Source: Acanthacorydalis orientalis (lineage: Eukaryota > Arthropoda > Insecta > Megaloptera > Corydalidae). From it: DNA of 64,000 nucleotides. The position numbers and the translations under genes were made by a program. Location of the stretch: the NCBI GenBank assembly GCA_034766995.1, contig CM068316.1, forward strand, positions 23,346,590 to 23,410,589, read 5' to 3'. The notes under the pieces were generated by a model. The model did not search any database. It worked only from the letters and a program-made list of their open reading frames with translations, and was not told the DNA's origin. This document shows, piece after piece, positions 1 to 11,415 of this stretch. How positions within the stretch are numbered: the first letter of the stretch is position 1; the number at the start of each line of letters is the position of its first letter.

Positions 1-500
1 TGTTTATATTATGTGACCATTATTGTTTAATATTTAGGAAAAATGTTTCTTTAAGAAATTGAAAAAGTGAAAAAATTAGAGAAAAGTATCTGTTATGTTT
101 ACATTTTCTGTTCAATGTTTACATATGATAAAGTCTTTATGGCTCTGGATAGTTTTTATTTAGAAGATAGATATGATTGGTTAGTAATTTTAGTAGTGGT
201 AATGAAAAGTGTAAATAAAATAGTAACTTTATAAGAACAAAATCCTTGTCAATAGATGATGTTTAATCAATTCGTTAGTTTTAAACAATTATAATATAAA
301 ATGATTACAGCATAACACATAAAAAGAAAAATACAACTAAACTTTTATTAAATTTTATTTCATTAAAGTAGATATAAAATGAATTTTTCATTTATTTAAA
401 TTTATTACTATTATTAATTTAAAAAAAATCTCGAAAATATGAATTTATTTTTAAAATTATTGTAAATCATTTTTTCTTAAAACCGTCAATATTCAAGAAT

Positions 501-505
<5 letters not shown>
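1..505. other. A+T-rich non-coding DNA
   Basis: No coding, RNA or repeat structure recognised. The stretch is mostly short A and T runs with stops in every frame. Confidence 0.6.
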
Positions 506-573
<68 letters not shown>

Positions 574-610
574 TACATAATATACATATATGTATGTATA
601 TAAATATATT

Positions 611-666
<56 letters not shown>
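506..666. repeat. Compound (TA)n microsatellite
   Basis: A pure (TA)n run (about 506-572) is followed by interrupted TA with TATG and TACA variants to 666. It ends exactly where homology to the mariner at 666-1709 begins, so it sits where that element's missing 5' end would be. Open frames here encode only Tyr-Ile runs. Confidence 0.95.
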
Positions 667-1706
667 CCAAGTTGAATTCAACGTTTTGGGACTCCTCTCC
701 ATTAAATATAATTATTAAGCTCTGGATTGCTGAACTTAAAATGAGTCGGACGAGCACGAATGATGAACTACGCAGACATCCCATTGAAATGACTACACCA
801 GAAGTGATTTAAAAAACACAAAAAAACGTTTTGGCGGAACCTAGAGTGAAAGTGAATAAAATAGTAAAGACTTTTAGCATATCAACGGAACGTATGCACA
901 ATATTTTACACAAACATTTGAATATCACATAGCTATGCGCTAGATAAGTGTCACGTTTTCTCACACCTGATCAAAAACAATGTCGAAAAGACGTTTTAAC
1001 CGAATGTTTGGCACTCTTTAAACGCAATCCAACCGTATTTAGCATCGATATAGAACAGTGATGAGACTCCGTTGAGGTACACCACTACACTTCTGCGACC
1101 AAGCAAGAGTCGAAACAATGGACCGCAAAAGGCGAATTAACTCCAAAGAAGACAAAGATAATTCCATCATTTGGTAAAGTTATAACAATAGTTTTTTGGG
1201 ATACGCATGCAAAAATCTTCGTTGACTACTTCGAAAAGGAAAGAAATAATTAATAGTGAGTATGATTCGAACTTATTGCAGCATTTGAAAGATGAAATCA
1301 AGAAAAAACGGCCACATTTAGTGCAAAAGAAAGTACTGTTTCATCATTACAATGCAGCATACATATCAGTTGTTGCGATGGTTAAAATCAATGAATTAAT
1401 GTTCGAATCACTTATCCACTCTCGATACTCTCCAGATTTAGCTCCAAGCAACTTCTATCTCTTTCTTAGCTTCAAAAAATGACTCAGTGGAAAAAGATTT
1501 GTGGAACAACAATGAAGTCAGTGATGCTGTAAATTGCTATTTTGAGAACCTTCATTAATCGGCGTATCAGTCTTGCATAACCGCTCTAGAACATTTTTAG
1601 GGAAACTATATCGAGCTAAATGGAAATTATGTTGAGAAATAAATGGAAATCAATCCAAAAAATGGTAGTTTTCTTATCCAGGCCCGGAACTTTTCACTTT
1701 ACTCTC

Positions 1707-1709
<3 letters not shown>
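666..1709 (+). mobile_element. 5'-truncated mariner (family A, copy 1)
   Basis: Decayed mariner transposase on the plus strand. Translation in shifting frames recovers the HTH region, the block before the catalytic domain, and the C-terminal block; the last codons before the stop at 1640-1642 read NYVEK-like. The right terminal inverted repeat runs to 1707 (ends TTTCACTTTACTCTCG) and is followed by TA. It matches the right end of the element at 40369-41415. The left inverted repeat and first ~330 bp are missing; homology to the 40369 copy starts near 670, directly beside a (TA)n array. Cut-and-paste movement would need both ends, so this copy should be immobile. Confidence 0.85.
743..1642 (+). 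pseudogene. mariner transposase pseudogene (family A)
   Basis: Remnant of a DD34D mariner transposase. The longest clean piece is 1207-1482 (91 codons), covering the region around the second and third catalytic aspartates. In this piece the expected DNAP motif reads YNAA, so the second Asp is replaced by Tyr. The third, normally in PSDYF, reads PSNFY (Asp to Asn). Many stops lie upstream, for example the TAG at about 811 and several before 1080. The protein cannot be active; homologues are about 340-350 residues. Confidence 0.85.
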
Positions 1710-1746
<37 letters not shown>

Positions 1747-2137
1747 TAGTTAATTTATACATGTACATTAATTTATAAAACACATTTTAGTATATTAGTA
1801 ATATTAATCGATTATAATTTATAGATATTTAATCTCATGAATTTAATTTCTATGTATTCATATAATTTTATGTATAAATAATGGAAATTTATTGATTATA
1901 TAAGTTTTAAAACATTAATTAATATATGTATATATATATATATAAATATACTATGTAAATTTATATATATTTTCTACCTTTTGATAAAAAAAAATTATTT
2001 ACAATTTTTCATATAAAAGTATTATCTTATGTGGAAATCTGTAAACGAGAGATTGTATTACCCAATGTTATTTTAGTGCAATTTAATATTCTATTACAAT
2101 TGAAAATGTACTCACAAAATACAGGCAAATTTCAGCT
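1710..2137. other. (TA)n array and A+T-rich spacer
   Basis: Starts with (TA)n at about 1711-1741, abutting the right mariner end. A second short TA tract lies near 1922-1944. Nothing else recognised. Confidence 0.7.
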
Positions 2138-2268
2138 GCTTCGTTCGATAAGTACATTTGCAACTTCATTGTCTTGGCGGTCTTTATCTTCTTGGAATAG
2201 ATAATTCCACTATTAGTTTCAGGAGGTGTACCATTCTCAAGTTGCTGTTGAAAACTCATTATTTATAA
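2138..2268 (-). repeat. Possible diverged third copy of the 2405/5344 repeat
   Basis: On the minus strand this segment has an ATG at 2258-2260 and an open stretch containing NGTPPET. That loosely parallels the DGTRAET of the stronger repeat at 2405-2550. The stretch runs into TTTGTGAGTA, which resembles a splice donor, so a small real exon cannot be excluded. Similarity to the other copies is weak. Confidence 0.3.
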
Positions 2269-2404
2269 TAGAATTTTACAAGATTTTGTAGATTCTTTGT
2301 ACAATAGTTACTTTAAACATACTGATAAATCGCTGCTGCATAAAATCAAAACTGCTGAATATCTAAAATTATTGAGAAAAATAAGGATACAATTATAATT
2401 ATAA

Positions 2405-2550
2405 ATTTAATGTTTTGTGTCTGTAATCCCGTTAATGAGTTGTCCTAGAGGTCTTCTTCCTATAGGATCAGCTGTAAGTATTCTCGTGGCTAGTTCGGTT
2501 TCGGCACGTGTGCCATCCTCAGGTGGATTTTGAAATTTAAATTTAATTGG
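2405..2550 (-). repeat. Dispersed repeat, copy 1 (inverted relative to 5344-5470)
   Basis: The reverse complement matches 5344-5470 over about 120 bp with only scattered differences. Shared words include CAAAATCCACCTGA, GCACACGTGCCGAAACCGAA and ACAGCTGATCCTA. The minus-strand frame reads GTRAETELATRILTADPIGRRPLG, split here as DGTRAETELATRIL then TADPIGRRPLG. That resembles the ADPxGRRPxG tails seen at the C-termini of some LINE proteins, but I cannot assign the family. Confidence 0.7.
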
Positions 2551-2572
2551 GGTTGAACTCCAATAATTAAAC

Positions 2573-2700
2573 GATTAAAGGTTTGGTTTAAAGGTATATA
2601 ATATTAAAGGGATTAAAAGTTTGGTTTATTTTTTATTATTAAGAATATTAAAGGTTTGGTTTATTTAAATATTAAAGGTTTGCTTTATTTTTTAAAGTAT
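2573..2700. repeat. Degenerate tandem repeat, ATTAAAGGTTTGGTTTATTT-like unit
   Basis: Four or five imperfect copies of a unit containing ATTAAAGGTTTGGTTTA follow each other with variable spacing between 2573 and 2695. Confidence 0.7.
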
Positions 2701-3714
2701 ATAATAATTCGTCGCTGATTGTGCTTATTTGTTCATTCAGTATTTTATGTTTATTTTTAAAGATATCCATTATATATTCCATATTTTAACTGTATTGATT
2801 TAAAAAAAAATGTTTTATTTAGTGGTATATTTGTTGCTCTGCTAATCATACTTTTGAAATTGCTTCTTTATGACTGTTTACTGATATAATAACTACCAAA
2901 TCTTCGAATCATTTTGAAAGTCACAAAAAACTTTTTCAAAAGTATTATTAACCGAACAGCAAATATATATATATAAATATATACCACTACATGAAACAAA
3001 CTTAAAAAAGAAGTCAATACAATTAAAAATATACCAATAAATAATGAATTCAATTCATACTTAATTAATAAACTTTCAAAAGATATAAATAAAAAAAAAT
3101 CTAATGAAACAAATTAAACAAATCACAAATAACGAAAATAATAAATAGGTGTACTTTACATATATATTATAAAGACATGTATAAAATAACTAAACGTTTC
3201 AAAAAATATGACATGAAAATAGCATTTAAAACAAAAAACAACGTTAAAAAGCATTTAAAAATCCATACCCAAAACACTAATTTTTATGATTTTGTTGCAA
3301 TGGCCTTCAAACTTTGTTGACTTGTGGAAACTTTAAGATTAAAAAAAATGTGGGACGCATATTGTTCCCAGAAAACTTAAAATATGTACCCCACAAACCT
3401 TGAAAATCAACCATCTTACATAATTAAATTTAACTATCTACATCTGATTGTGCGGGGTTGTTATATTTACTTATAAATACATTGTTACTATATAATAGGT
3501 ATAAATATAGTTTTACTGCATAATAATAGGTAATAATAGGTATTTATAGAATTGAAAGAAATTATTATAAGTTAATAATTAAACATTTTTAGCTTTCCGG
3601 GTTTTTTCTTCAAAAATTCTTTCGAACTTTGACTTTGACTCGCGGAAATTCTAAAAAGATTGCACGGAAACCCAAGCTTCTAAGGAAGAATATTTTAAGA
3701 ACGCTGATTATTGG
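2701..3714. other. A+T-rich DNA, nothing recognised
   Basis: No gene. At 3590-3690 a slightly G+C-richer patch has AGCTTTCCGGG near one side and a loosely inverted AAACCCAAGCTT on the other, possibly a tiny decayed inverted-repeat element, but the match is too poor to call. Confidence 0.5.
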
Positions 3715-4870
3715 CTTGGAACTAAAGTTCGTACTGTTTTCCAATAGACATAATTAATTGTAGCTTCACTCGTAGCTCGATTGTATGACATGACTCCATA
3801 TCTGTTATTTTGACAGATTACATTTCTATATCTGTTGTTTTTGTACAATTTTGTAAATTTTAAGTGTATTAATTTTAAAATTTAAATGGAGTAATATAAG
3901 GTGGATTTTCCACATTTGGTACTATTTTATTTCCGGAGAGTAAAAAGCGATGCGAAGACAGCAAAAAAGATATCCGCAGTTTGTAGAGAAAGTGTCGTAG
4001 CTAGCAGTATTTTTTGAAAGTGGTTCATTCGGTTCAGAGATGGAAAATTCGGCCTAGAGAATCGAGAGCTTTCCGGAAGGCCTGCAGTTGTTGATAATGA
4101 AAAAATTGCAACACTTATTAAAAATAATCAACGTTACACGACACAGGACATTCCATAGATACCGCAGGTGTCTCATACGAGTGTTGTAAGGCATTTGGAA
4201 ACACTTGGATATGTGAATCGCTAAGATATTTGGCTACTTCATAATTTAACTAAAAGAAATTTAATGAAACCCATTTCCATCATAGAAATGGGTTCATTCA
4301 CTCCTTAAAAGAGACCAAAATGACCCATTTTTGAAATGATTAATCAGGTCGATGAAAAATGGATCATCTACAATAATTTAGATCGAAAAAGTTCTTCGGG
4401 AAAATGAAATGAGCCTCCGTCAGTCACTTAATCACGGGTCTTCATCTGAAGCAGTTGATGTTGTATATCTGGTGGAATTAGAAGAGTGTTGTGTATTACA
4501 AGCTTCTCCTAAATAATTATACGATAAATTCGGAGAAGTTTTGTGCTCAATTAGGCCAACTAAGGCGACAATTGATCAAAAGTGTCCAGAATTGGCCAAT
4601 CGGAAATATCGTTTTTCTCACTGCAGACCTCACGTCTCTTTGCAGACCTGGCAGAAATTGATGCAGTTTGCCTGGGAGGTCTTACCTCGCCCGCCATATT
4701 CATCTGTTTCTTGCACCTTCAGACTAACATTTGTTCCGGTTCCTTCAGGATTCCCTTAATGGAAAGAACTTCACTTCTCTAGAAGATTAGAGAAACCATG
4801 TGAATCAATGCATCGCCTAGAAAGATGCCAAGTTCTTTAGTCAATTATGAAACTACGTGAGAAATGATGA
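3715..4870 (+). mobile_element. Cecropia-type mariner relic (family B)
   Basis: Plus-strand remains of a mariner transposase run from about 3930 to 4850. The N-terminal HTH region reads in pieces such as KTAKKISAVCRESVV, then FGLENRELSGRPAVVDN and VSHTSVVRHLETLGYVNR. The first catalytic region is recognisable as DEKWIIYNN near 4350. The C-terminal part, around 4560-4830, reads TIDQKCPELANRKY, WEVLPRPPYS and LNGKNFTSLED. Frameshifts and stops are frequent. The segment that should hold the second catalytic Asp (HQDNARPH in relatives) reads SHCRPHVS and lacks it. Ends were not matched as inverted repeats; the borders given are estimates. Confidence 0.75.
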
Positions 4871-5343
4871 AAGTTGGTGGATCAAAATGGCACATATGTA
4901 TTAGAATAAATATACGTACAACTGAGTAAACACTGCCTTTGAATTTCATCTTAAAAACACTACGAATTTTTGTTCCAGCCAAATAAATGGAGTATATAAA
5001 TCGAAATATAACACATGAAATAAATAATATATCAGCCAAAGCGACTGCAAATTTAAAGACAAATGTAAAGAACATATTAACTGCATTAAATATAATAAAA
5101 GTGACTTAATATTTTCTAAATACGTATTATAAACGAGACATAACATTAACGGTATAAATAACACAATGGAAATAATAAAAATACAAAATAAATTATAAAA
5201 TAAAAAATTCTCGAACATCTTAAAATCTACAAAAATAGACATAATATATTAAAAGAACAAATATACACCAACGGAGACGCGTTATTTTATACTTTAAAAT
5301 ATAAACCACATCCTTAATATTAATATAAATAGAGCAAAAACCG
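4871..5343. other. A+T-rich spacer, no gene
   Basis: Open frames here on the minus strand are hydrophobic chance frames in A+T-rich DNA with no recognisable domain. Confidence 0.55.
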
Positions 5344-5470
5344 AATTAAATTTAGTCTTCAAAATCCACCTGAAACTGGCACACGTGCCGAAACCGAAGT
5401 AGTCACGAGAATAGTCTTACAGCTGATCCTACAGGAAGAAGACCTCCAGCGCATTAAGATACAGAATCTA
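5344..5470 (+). repeat. Dispersed repeat, copy 2
   Basis: Inverted counterpart of 2405-2550, about 2.9 kb away, alignable over about 120 bp. It reads ETGTRAETEVVTRI in one frame before a one-base shift relative to copy 1. Likely a fragment of a dispersed retroelement; family not identified. Confidence 0.7.
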
Positions 5471-6415
5471 GATAAAATACAGGTATGGCCTATTGGATGT
5501 TTTTATTCATAACGTGACAAGATTATAAATAGGAGGAGTAACTTTTGACGTAGCGTCTATTATACGCGAGTCACATGCTTACAATGAGTAGAGACAAAAT
5601 GAAATTTTGTCGTAATGAACTCAATATCTGACAGCCAAGCATGCCACATGATGACATTAACCGAATGTGAAAATATGTTCTGTAGCCCGAGGAAGTTTAT
5701 GTTAAACTTATAACGTGCCGTCGGGAACGAGCGTGTTGCGTTGTAGTTAGTATTTATAAGTGACGAAATTTCCTGCATAATATCACATTGTCACTGCTTT
5801 GTTTGTGATATTAGGGTAGAATACTTGTTGAAAACAGTTTGTTTATTTTTTGTAATGAAAGAGTGTGGTCAAAACTTTAAAATTTATTATATGCATATTG
5901 TACAAATGTTATGATATATGCATAATTTTAGTGTTATTGAACACCAAACTAATATAATACATACTTTAAGTGAATGTTAAGCTTTAATGAATGCTTGATG
6001 CAGATTTATTCTTAAGCAACAAAAACTTATTGTATATTTACATTGAAAAAATCTAATTAAATCAATAATATGATTTGACGTAAATATTTATTGAAGTGAG
6101 AGTTTGATATTAATTATTATTTTTATTTTAATTATTTTAGAAGTCTATCCAAATTAAAGGGCTCGAAAATTAAAAAAAAACAATCCTCTTTTAGATGAAG
6201 TAATGCTTACGTTATGCAAACTTCATTTTAATAAAAGAAAAAAATAATCGAAGGAAGGTATTATACATTTATATTTATGTATTACATTTATATTTTTTTA
6301 TATTTGATTTATGCATGTTACTATGATTTTATATTAATATATTTTTTTAGAGTTTAATAATTTTAATGTTTCCAAATATTTTCTTATACTATTAAACAGA
6401 AAAAAAATAGTTATA

Positions 6416-6459
<44 letters not shown>

Positions 6460-6596
6460 TCGTATATTGATTTATTTATTTATTAATTAACAAGTTAAAT
6501 GTATTTTTATGCTGAAGACAAATAATGAACTTATTTAGTTGTAGATAATTGTCGAAAGAATTATTATAATTATATAAATGTGATATTAATTACTGT

Positions 6597-6600
<4 letters not shown>
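5471..6600. other. Unrecognised segment and (TA)n array
   Basis: 5540-5800 is less A+T-rich than its surroundings and has a 72-codon minus-strand frame, but I recognise no domain in it. The rest is A+T-rich. A (TA)n array lies at about 6419-6458. Confidence 0.5.

Positions 6601-6652
<52 letters not shown>
6601..6652. repeat. (TA)n array at left border of mariner C1
   Basis: Uninterrupted TA dinucleotides run directly into CGAGGTCAG, the outer end of the mariner inverted repeat. The target-site TA cannot be told apart from the array. Confidence 0.95.
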
Positions 6653-6653
<1 letters not shown>

Positions 6654-7572
6654 GAGGTCAGACAATTAAGTAATGCGACTGATTTTTTTCTCGGCCTGTG
6701 GTAACACTGCGAACCTGTAACTCCGCCACCGTAATAGCAGATCCCTACTCTCTCGATTGAGACCTTGACCACCCTCGTACGATCATTTCTTCGCCAGCTG
6801 TTTAGTGTTTTGTAACAACGCGCGAGTAGTGCATGTCACGAAAATAATTTTTTAAACATTTTACAAGATTGTCTCGAGCAGGTTGAAAGTGATCCTACTC
6901 TTCTCGATCGAGTTATTACTGGTGATGAAAGTTGGTTCTTTCAATATGACCACGAAACTAAACGACAAAGCCAACAGTGGCTGTCCCCTGGAGCACCAAG
7001 GCCAAAGAAGGCGAGAATGAGCAAGTCCAAAGTAAAAATCATGTTGATTTGCTTCTTCGACAGCAAAGGGGTGGTTCACAAAGAGTTCGTACCACCTGGA
7101 CAAACCGTAAATCAAGTATTCTACCGCAATGTGCTCGAAAAATTACGAAAAAGGGTGCTCAGAGTGCGTCCAGATATCGCGAAGACTTGGGTTCTGCATC
7201 ACGACAATGCTCCCTGTCACAGTGCGTTCAGTGTCTCTCAGTTTTTGGCGTCTAAAGGCATCGCAACGTTACCACAACCGTACTATTCACCGGACATGTC
7301 ACCCTGCGACTTTTTCCTATTCCCCCATATGACAAAATTTGTCAAAGGTCGACATTTTGACTCCGTTGAAGATATCCAAGAATCTGTGACGAGGGTACTC
7401 GGAGAGGTCCCACAAGAAGTGTTCCAGAATTGTTACGAAAACTGGAAAACTCGCTGGAATAAGTGTATAGATGCGGGAGAGGACTACTTTGAAGGGGATC
7501 GCAGCGATGTACCTTAATTTTTAAATATACTTGATTTTTGAATTTTGTCGCATTACTTAATTGTCTGACCTC

Positions 7573-7573
<1 letters not shown>
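6653..7573 (+). mobile_element. Internally deleted mariner, family C copy 1
   Basis: A 921-bp element with 27-bp perfect terminal inverted repeats: CGAGGTCAGACAATTAAG at the left, CTTAATTGTCTGACCTCG at the right, both extending to GTAATGCGAC/GTCGCATTAC. It is flanked by TA on both sides within (TA)n. Complete mariners are about 1.3 kb. The missing part is the 5' half of the transposase: the probable native start ATG at 6833 is followed after four codons by a stop, then by foreign A+T-rich filler (about 6844-6863), then by the catalytic domain from CAAGATTGTCTCGAG at 6864. Two near-identical relatives are at 19651-20567 and 42762-43684. Confidence 0.95.
6833..7517 (+). pseudogene. mariner transposase catalytic domain, truncated (copy C1)
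   Basis: DD34D transposase lacking the N-terminal helix-turn-helix DNA-binding region. From 6864 the frame is open to the stop at 7515-7517. All three catalytic aspartates are present: in ITGDESWFF, in HHDNAPCH and in SPDMSPCDFF, the last two separated by 34 residues. The frame lacks an upstream in-frame ATG; the first in-frame Met is at 7017, which would skip the first catalytic Asp. It differs from copies 2 and 3 by a few substitutions, such as DHETK for DPETK and KIM for KTM. Confidence 0.9.

Positions 7574-7644
<71 letters not shown>
7574..7644. repeat. (TA)n array at right border of mariner C1
   Basis: Pure TA run of about 70 bp beginning immediately after the mariner inverted repeat. 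Confidence 0.95.
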
Positions 7645-7649
<5 letters not shown>

Positions 7650-8071
7650 CATGTATATATTATTTTATAAAAGTAAATTTTATTGATTTGATATTCTAGT
7701 GATTTTATTGAAATGTAATAAAATTAATAAATAATAATATAAATATTACAAAATTAAAAAAAATTTTCATCAACAATAATATTTCATTTACCTTCTAAAA
7801 GATATTAGGTTAATATGTAAAATAAGGCGAAACATTTCCTTACGCCACTTATTTTTAATAAATGAAGATTAAAATTAATATTTTTATTATTCTATAGCCC
7901 CGAATTTAAAATATTATGCAATAATATTACTGGCTTGATATATTTGTATTGAAGAACAGGCAAAGAACATATTTTTTAATTTTTTTATAAATTGAATATT
8001 ACGTTGTTTGTACTGACATTAACGAAAGAATATTATACATTCAAAACAAATTTATGAATAATTAATAGAGG
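7645..8071. other. A+T-rich spacer
   Basis: Nothing recognised. Confidence 0.6.
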
Positions 8072-9357
8072 TATGAATATCATTTGATAACGTCACGGCT
8101 ATCAAGTGTCACTTTTCAAACTAGCATAGGCGAAATTTCAGCCAGAAGCGATGCGTTGTTCACGTTCTGCAGATATTTGAGCAATTATAGCAGTTGCCTC
8201 AAAAATATAAAAAAAGAGTTCCGTGCAGTGATAAAACATTTTTACTTGAAAAAGTAGATGGCCGACCAGATCTAAGCGGAATTCCCATGCATAAAATTCA
8301 TGGGGACTCTATACCAGCGTTGAAGACTTTACTTTTGGATAAATGAGTTTAAACGTGGCTGAACATGCATTGAAAATGAAGCGCGTTCTGGATGCACAGT
8401 TGAGGTCACCACGACAGATATCGTAGAAAAAATCCATGTTTTCGTTATGGAAGATCGCCGAATGAAAATGAGCGTGATTGCTGAGACTGTAGATATTTCA
8501 TCCGTATGAGTGCACAATATTCTGCATATAAGTTTGTACATGAAAAAGCTGTATGCGCGATGAGTGCCGCGATTGTTGTCGGTCGACCAAAAACGCACAC
8601 GAAAGGACATTTCAATCCTGTATTTGTTAATGCTTAATCGTAATCCGCAGACCTTTTTACTTCGATTCGTCACTGTGGATGAATCAAAGATGCACCTCTG
8701 TGTGAAAGCAGTAGTCAAAGTACTGGACAACGATTGGTGAAAGTGCACTGAAGAAGGCGAAGACTGTTTTGTTGGATGGGAAGGTGTATGGTCACTGTTT
8801 TATGAGATTCCAAAGGAATCATTCTGATCGAATATTTGATGAAGGAAAAAACGATAACAGGAGCTTATTATGCAATATTATAGGACCGTTTGAAAGAAGA
8901 GCTGAAACAAAAATGGCCAAGATTGTCACACAAAAAAGTGCTCTTTCACTAAGACAACGCGCTGTCCCACATATCGACCATCTTAATGGTAAAATTATAT
9001 AACCAGTGTTCAAATTGGTTCTTTTTCCAACTTCATCCTCATTCTCCGGACTTGAACTTGAACTGGTAGTCATCTAAGAAGTTCACTCTTCCAGTGCAAC
9101 TTCTTTCTCTTCCCAAACTTGAAAATTTTACTCGGTTTGAAAAAATTCTCGTTGAATGAGCATGTCATCGCCGCCGTCAATACTTGTTTTGCAGATTTTG
9201 AGAAAAATTACTTTTCTAACGGAATGAAAAAAATGAAAACTCGCTGGACCAAGTGTATAACCCTCAATAAAAACTATGTTAAGAAATAAAATCGTTTTTT
9301 TTTTCAAAAAACGGTGTTTAATTTGCTATTTGCCATACTTATCAAGCAACCCTCATA
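8072..9357 (+). mobile_element. Full-length but decayed mariner (family D)
   Basis: About 1.29 kb between TA dinucleotides, the usual full length of a mariner. The right end reads GCAACCCTCA before TA. The left end reads TATGAATATCATTTGATAA, a mutated match to the reverse complement of the right end (TATGAGGGTTGCTTGATAA). Between them lies a whole transposase in broken frames: KEFRAVIKHF near 8210, INEFKRG and ENEARSG near 8340-8390, EVTTTDIVEKIH near 8405, MEDRRMKMSVIAE near 8450, LRFVTVDES near 8665 and the C-terminal TRWTKCITLNKNYVKK near 9250. Confidence 0.9.
8197..9288 (+). pseudogene. mariner transposase pseudogene (family D)
   Basis: Complete-length relic of a mariner transposase with multiple frameshifts and stops. 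The first catalytic Asp is still visible in VTVDESKMH. The region of the second reads FTKTTRCPTY instead of the expected DNAP context, so it is degraded. The third region reads HSPDLNLNW. No functional product is possible. Confidence 0.8.
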
Positions 9358-9781
9358 CTTAATGAACGTCTTTCATTCTATATTGTATTTAAAATTAAGT
9401 AAAATAATATTTTAATTTGAAAATGGTATAAAATATTCGAAAGCGATCTTCAGATTGATAAGATAAATAAAAAAATATTGAATAAATTATAAAGTTGTTT
9501 ACAAAAACTGAATTGAAAAACTAAAAGTTAATATAAAAAACTGTTGACATAGTTTTGAAATTAGATTATTAATTATTTTATATAATTATTTGAATATTAA
9601 TAAAGAAGAAAACATTGTAGTTGGAATAAAAAAAATACTAATTGCTAATACTAAAATAAAATATGTATGTATGAAAATAAGTAAATATCAACAATTAAAC
9701 TGTTATTTAGTTAATATGCTAATTTATTATTGTTGCTGCTAATTTAATCAGTTATATATCCGAATTTATCTATTTTCATTT

Positions 9782-9837
<56 letters not shown>

Positions 9838-10678
9838 AAAATATTATTATTCAAAGGACGACAAAAAATATTTATTATGGAATTAAATTAAAAATAATAT
9901 AAAATGGATCTAATTAGATATAATTAAAATATTTAATAAAATATCTACCTTAATGAGTGAAAACAATAAGCAAGTAACAAAGAAAAATCGAGAGATAAGG
10001 CAGAAGGTTACGAAGGAAAAATAATATAATTATTTTCTGACTATTAATTATTTTTAAAATAAAAGTAGAGCATGAAAGAAAATAGAAGAGGATCTGAAAA
10101 AAGAAACATTTACCATTAAATACATTACAAATAAATTATTCCTGTGGAGATCCAGGCAATTAGAATTAATGATAGCTAACAGTGGTATCGGAAAACAAAG
10201 GTAGGTAGCTCTTAATACAGAAAACTGACCGGGGTGACAGACAATACAGACCGTCTGATACGAGACTTTTAGATCTATCGGTACCTTATGCATGTAATTT
10301 TTATATTTAAAATAAAATAAAAAAATAGCTAAGTGCTCCCATTAACCTCAAAAGTAAAATAAGGTTATATTTCACGGTATAAGTAGAATGAAAATGAAAA
10401 ATGTTTAAAAATACATATTTTTTATATTTCAACAAAATAATTTCTCTTCAAAAACGATTTTTTATATTAAGAATAAAATGATTTAATTTTTTGTTTGACT
10501 ACGTTTTATTCATTTTATATCGACAGTAATTCATAAAGTAAGAAAAAATCGGAGAAACAATTAAAATGCACAAAAAAATAACGACCATATATGTGGCCGC
10601 TGAGTGTTATTGGTATTTTATGAGTAAAAAGATTTCATATATTACGAGCATTCCGGTTCTTCACATTGCTTCAATTTG

Positions 10679-10679
<1 letters not shown>
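9358..10679. other. A+T-rich DNA with one (TA)n array
   Basis: (TA)n at about 9789-9832. The patch 10130-10290 is somewhat less A+T-rich but has no recognisable coding or repeat content. Confidence 0.55.

Positions 10680-10753
<74 letters not shown>
10680..10753. repeat. (TA)n array
   Basis: About 74 bp of uninterrupted TA. Confidence 0.95.
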
Positions 10754-11269
<516 letters not shown>

Positions 11270-11415
11270 GTATGTGTGTTTATGCTCTAAATTCAGAGTA
11301 ATATGTTTTTATATACCTTAGGCTACCTGATATGTCATCGGCAATGTAAGCTATACATTAACATTCATTTTTCTGTATTTTCGTCTAAAAATTAATAATA
11401 TTCTTGAGATCAATA

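Noticed and set aside
467..812. Open frames made of Tyr-Ile repeats here and at many other TA arrays
   Set aside because: They are direct translations of (TA)n and carry no coding signal.
6861..7115. Antisense frames inside the mariner copies (also 20106-20438, 42939-43226 and the short +1/+2 frames)
   Set aside because: They are shadows of the transposase frame on the other strand or in other phases.
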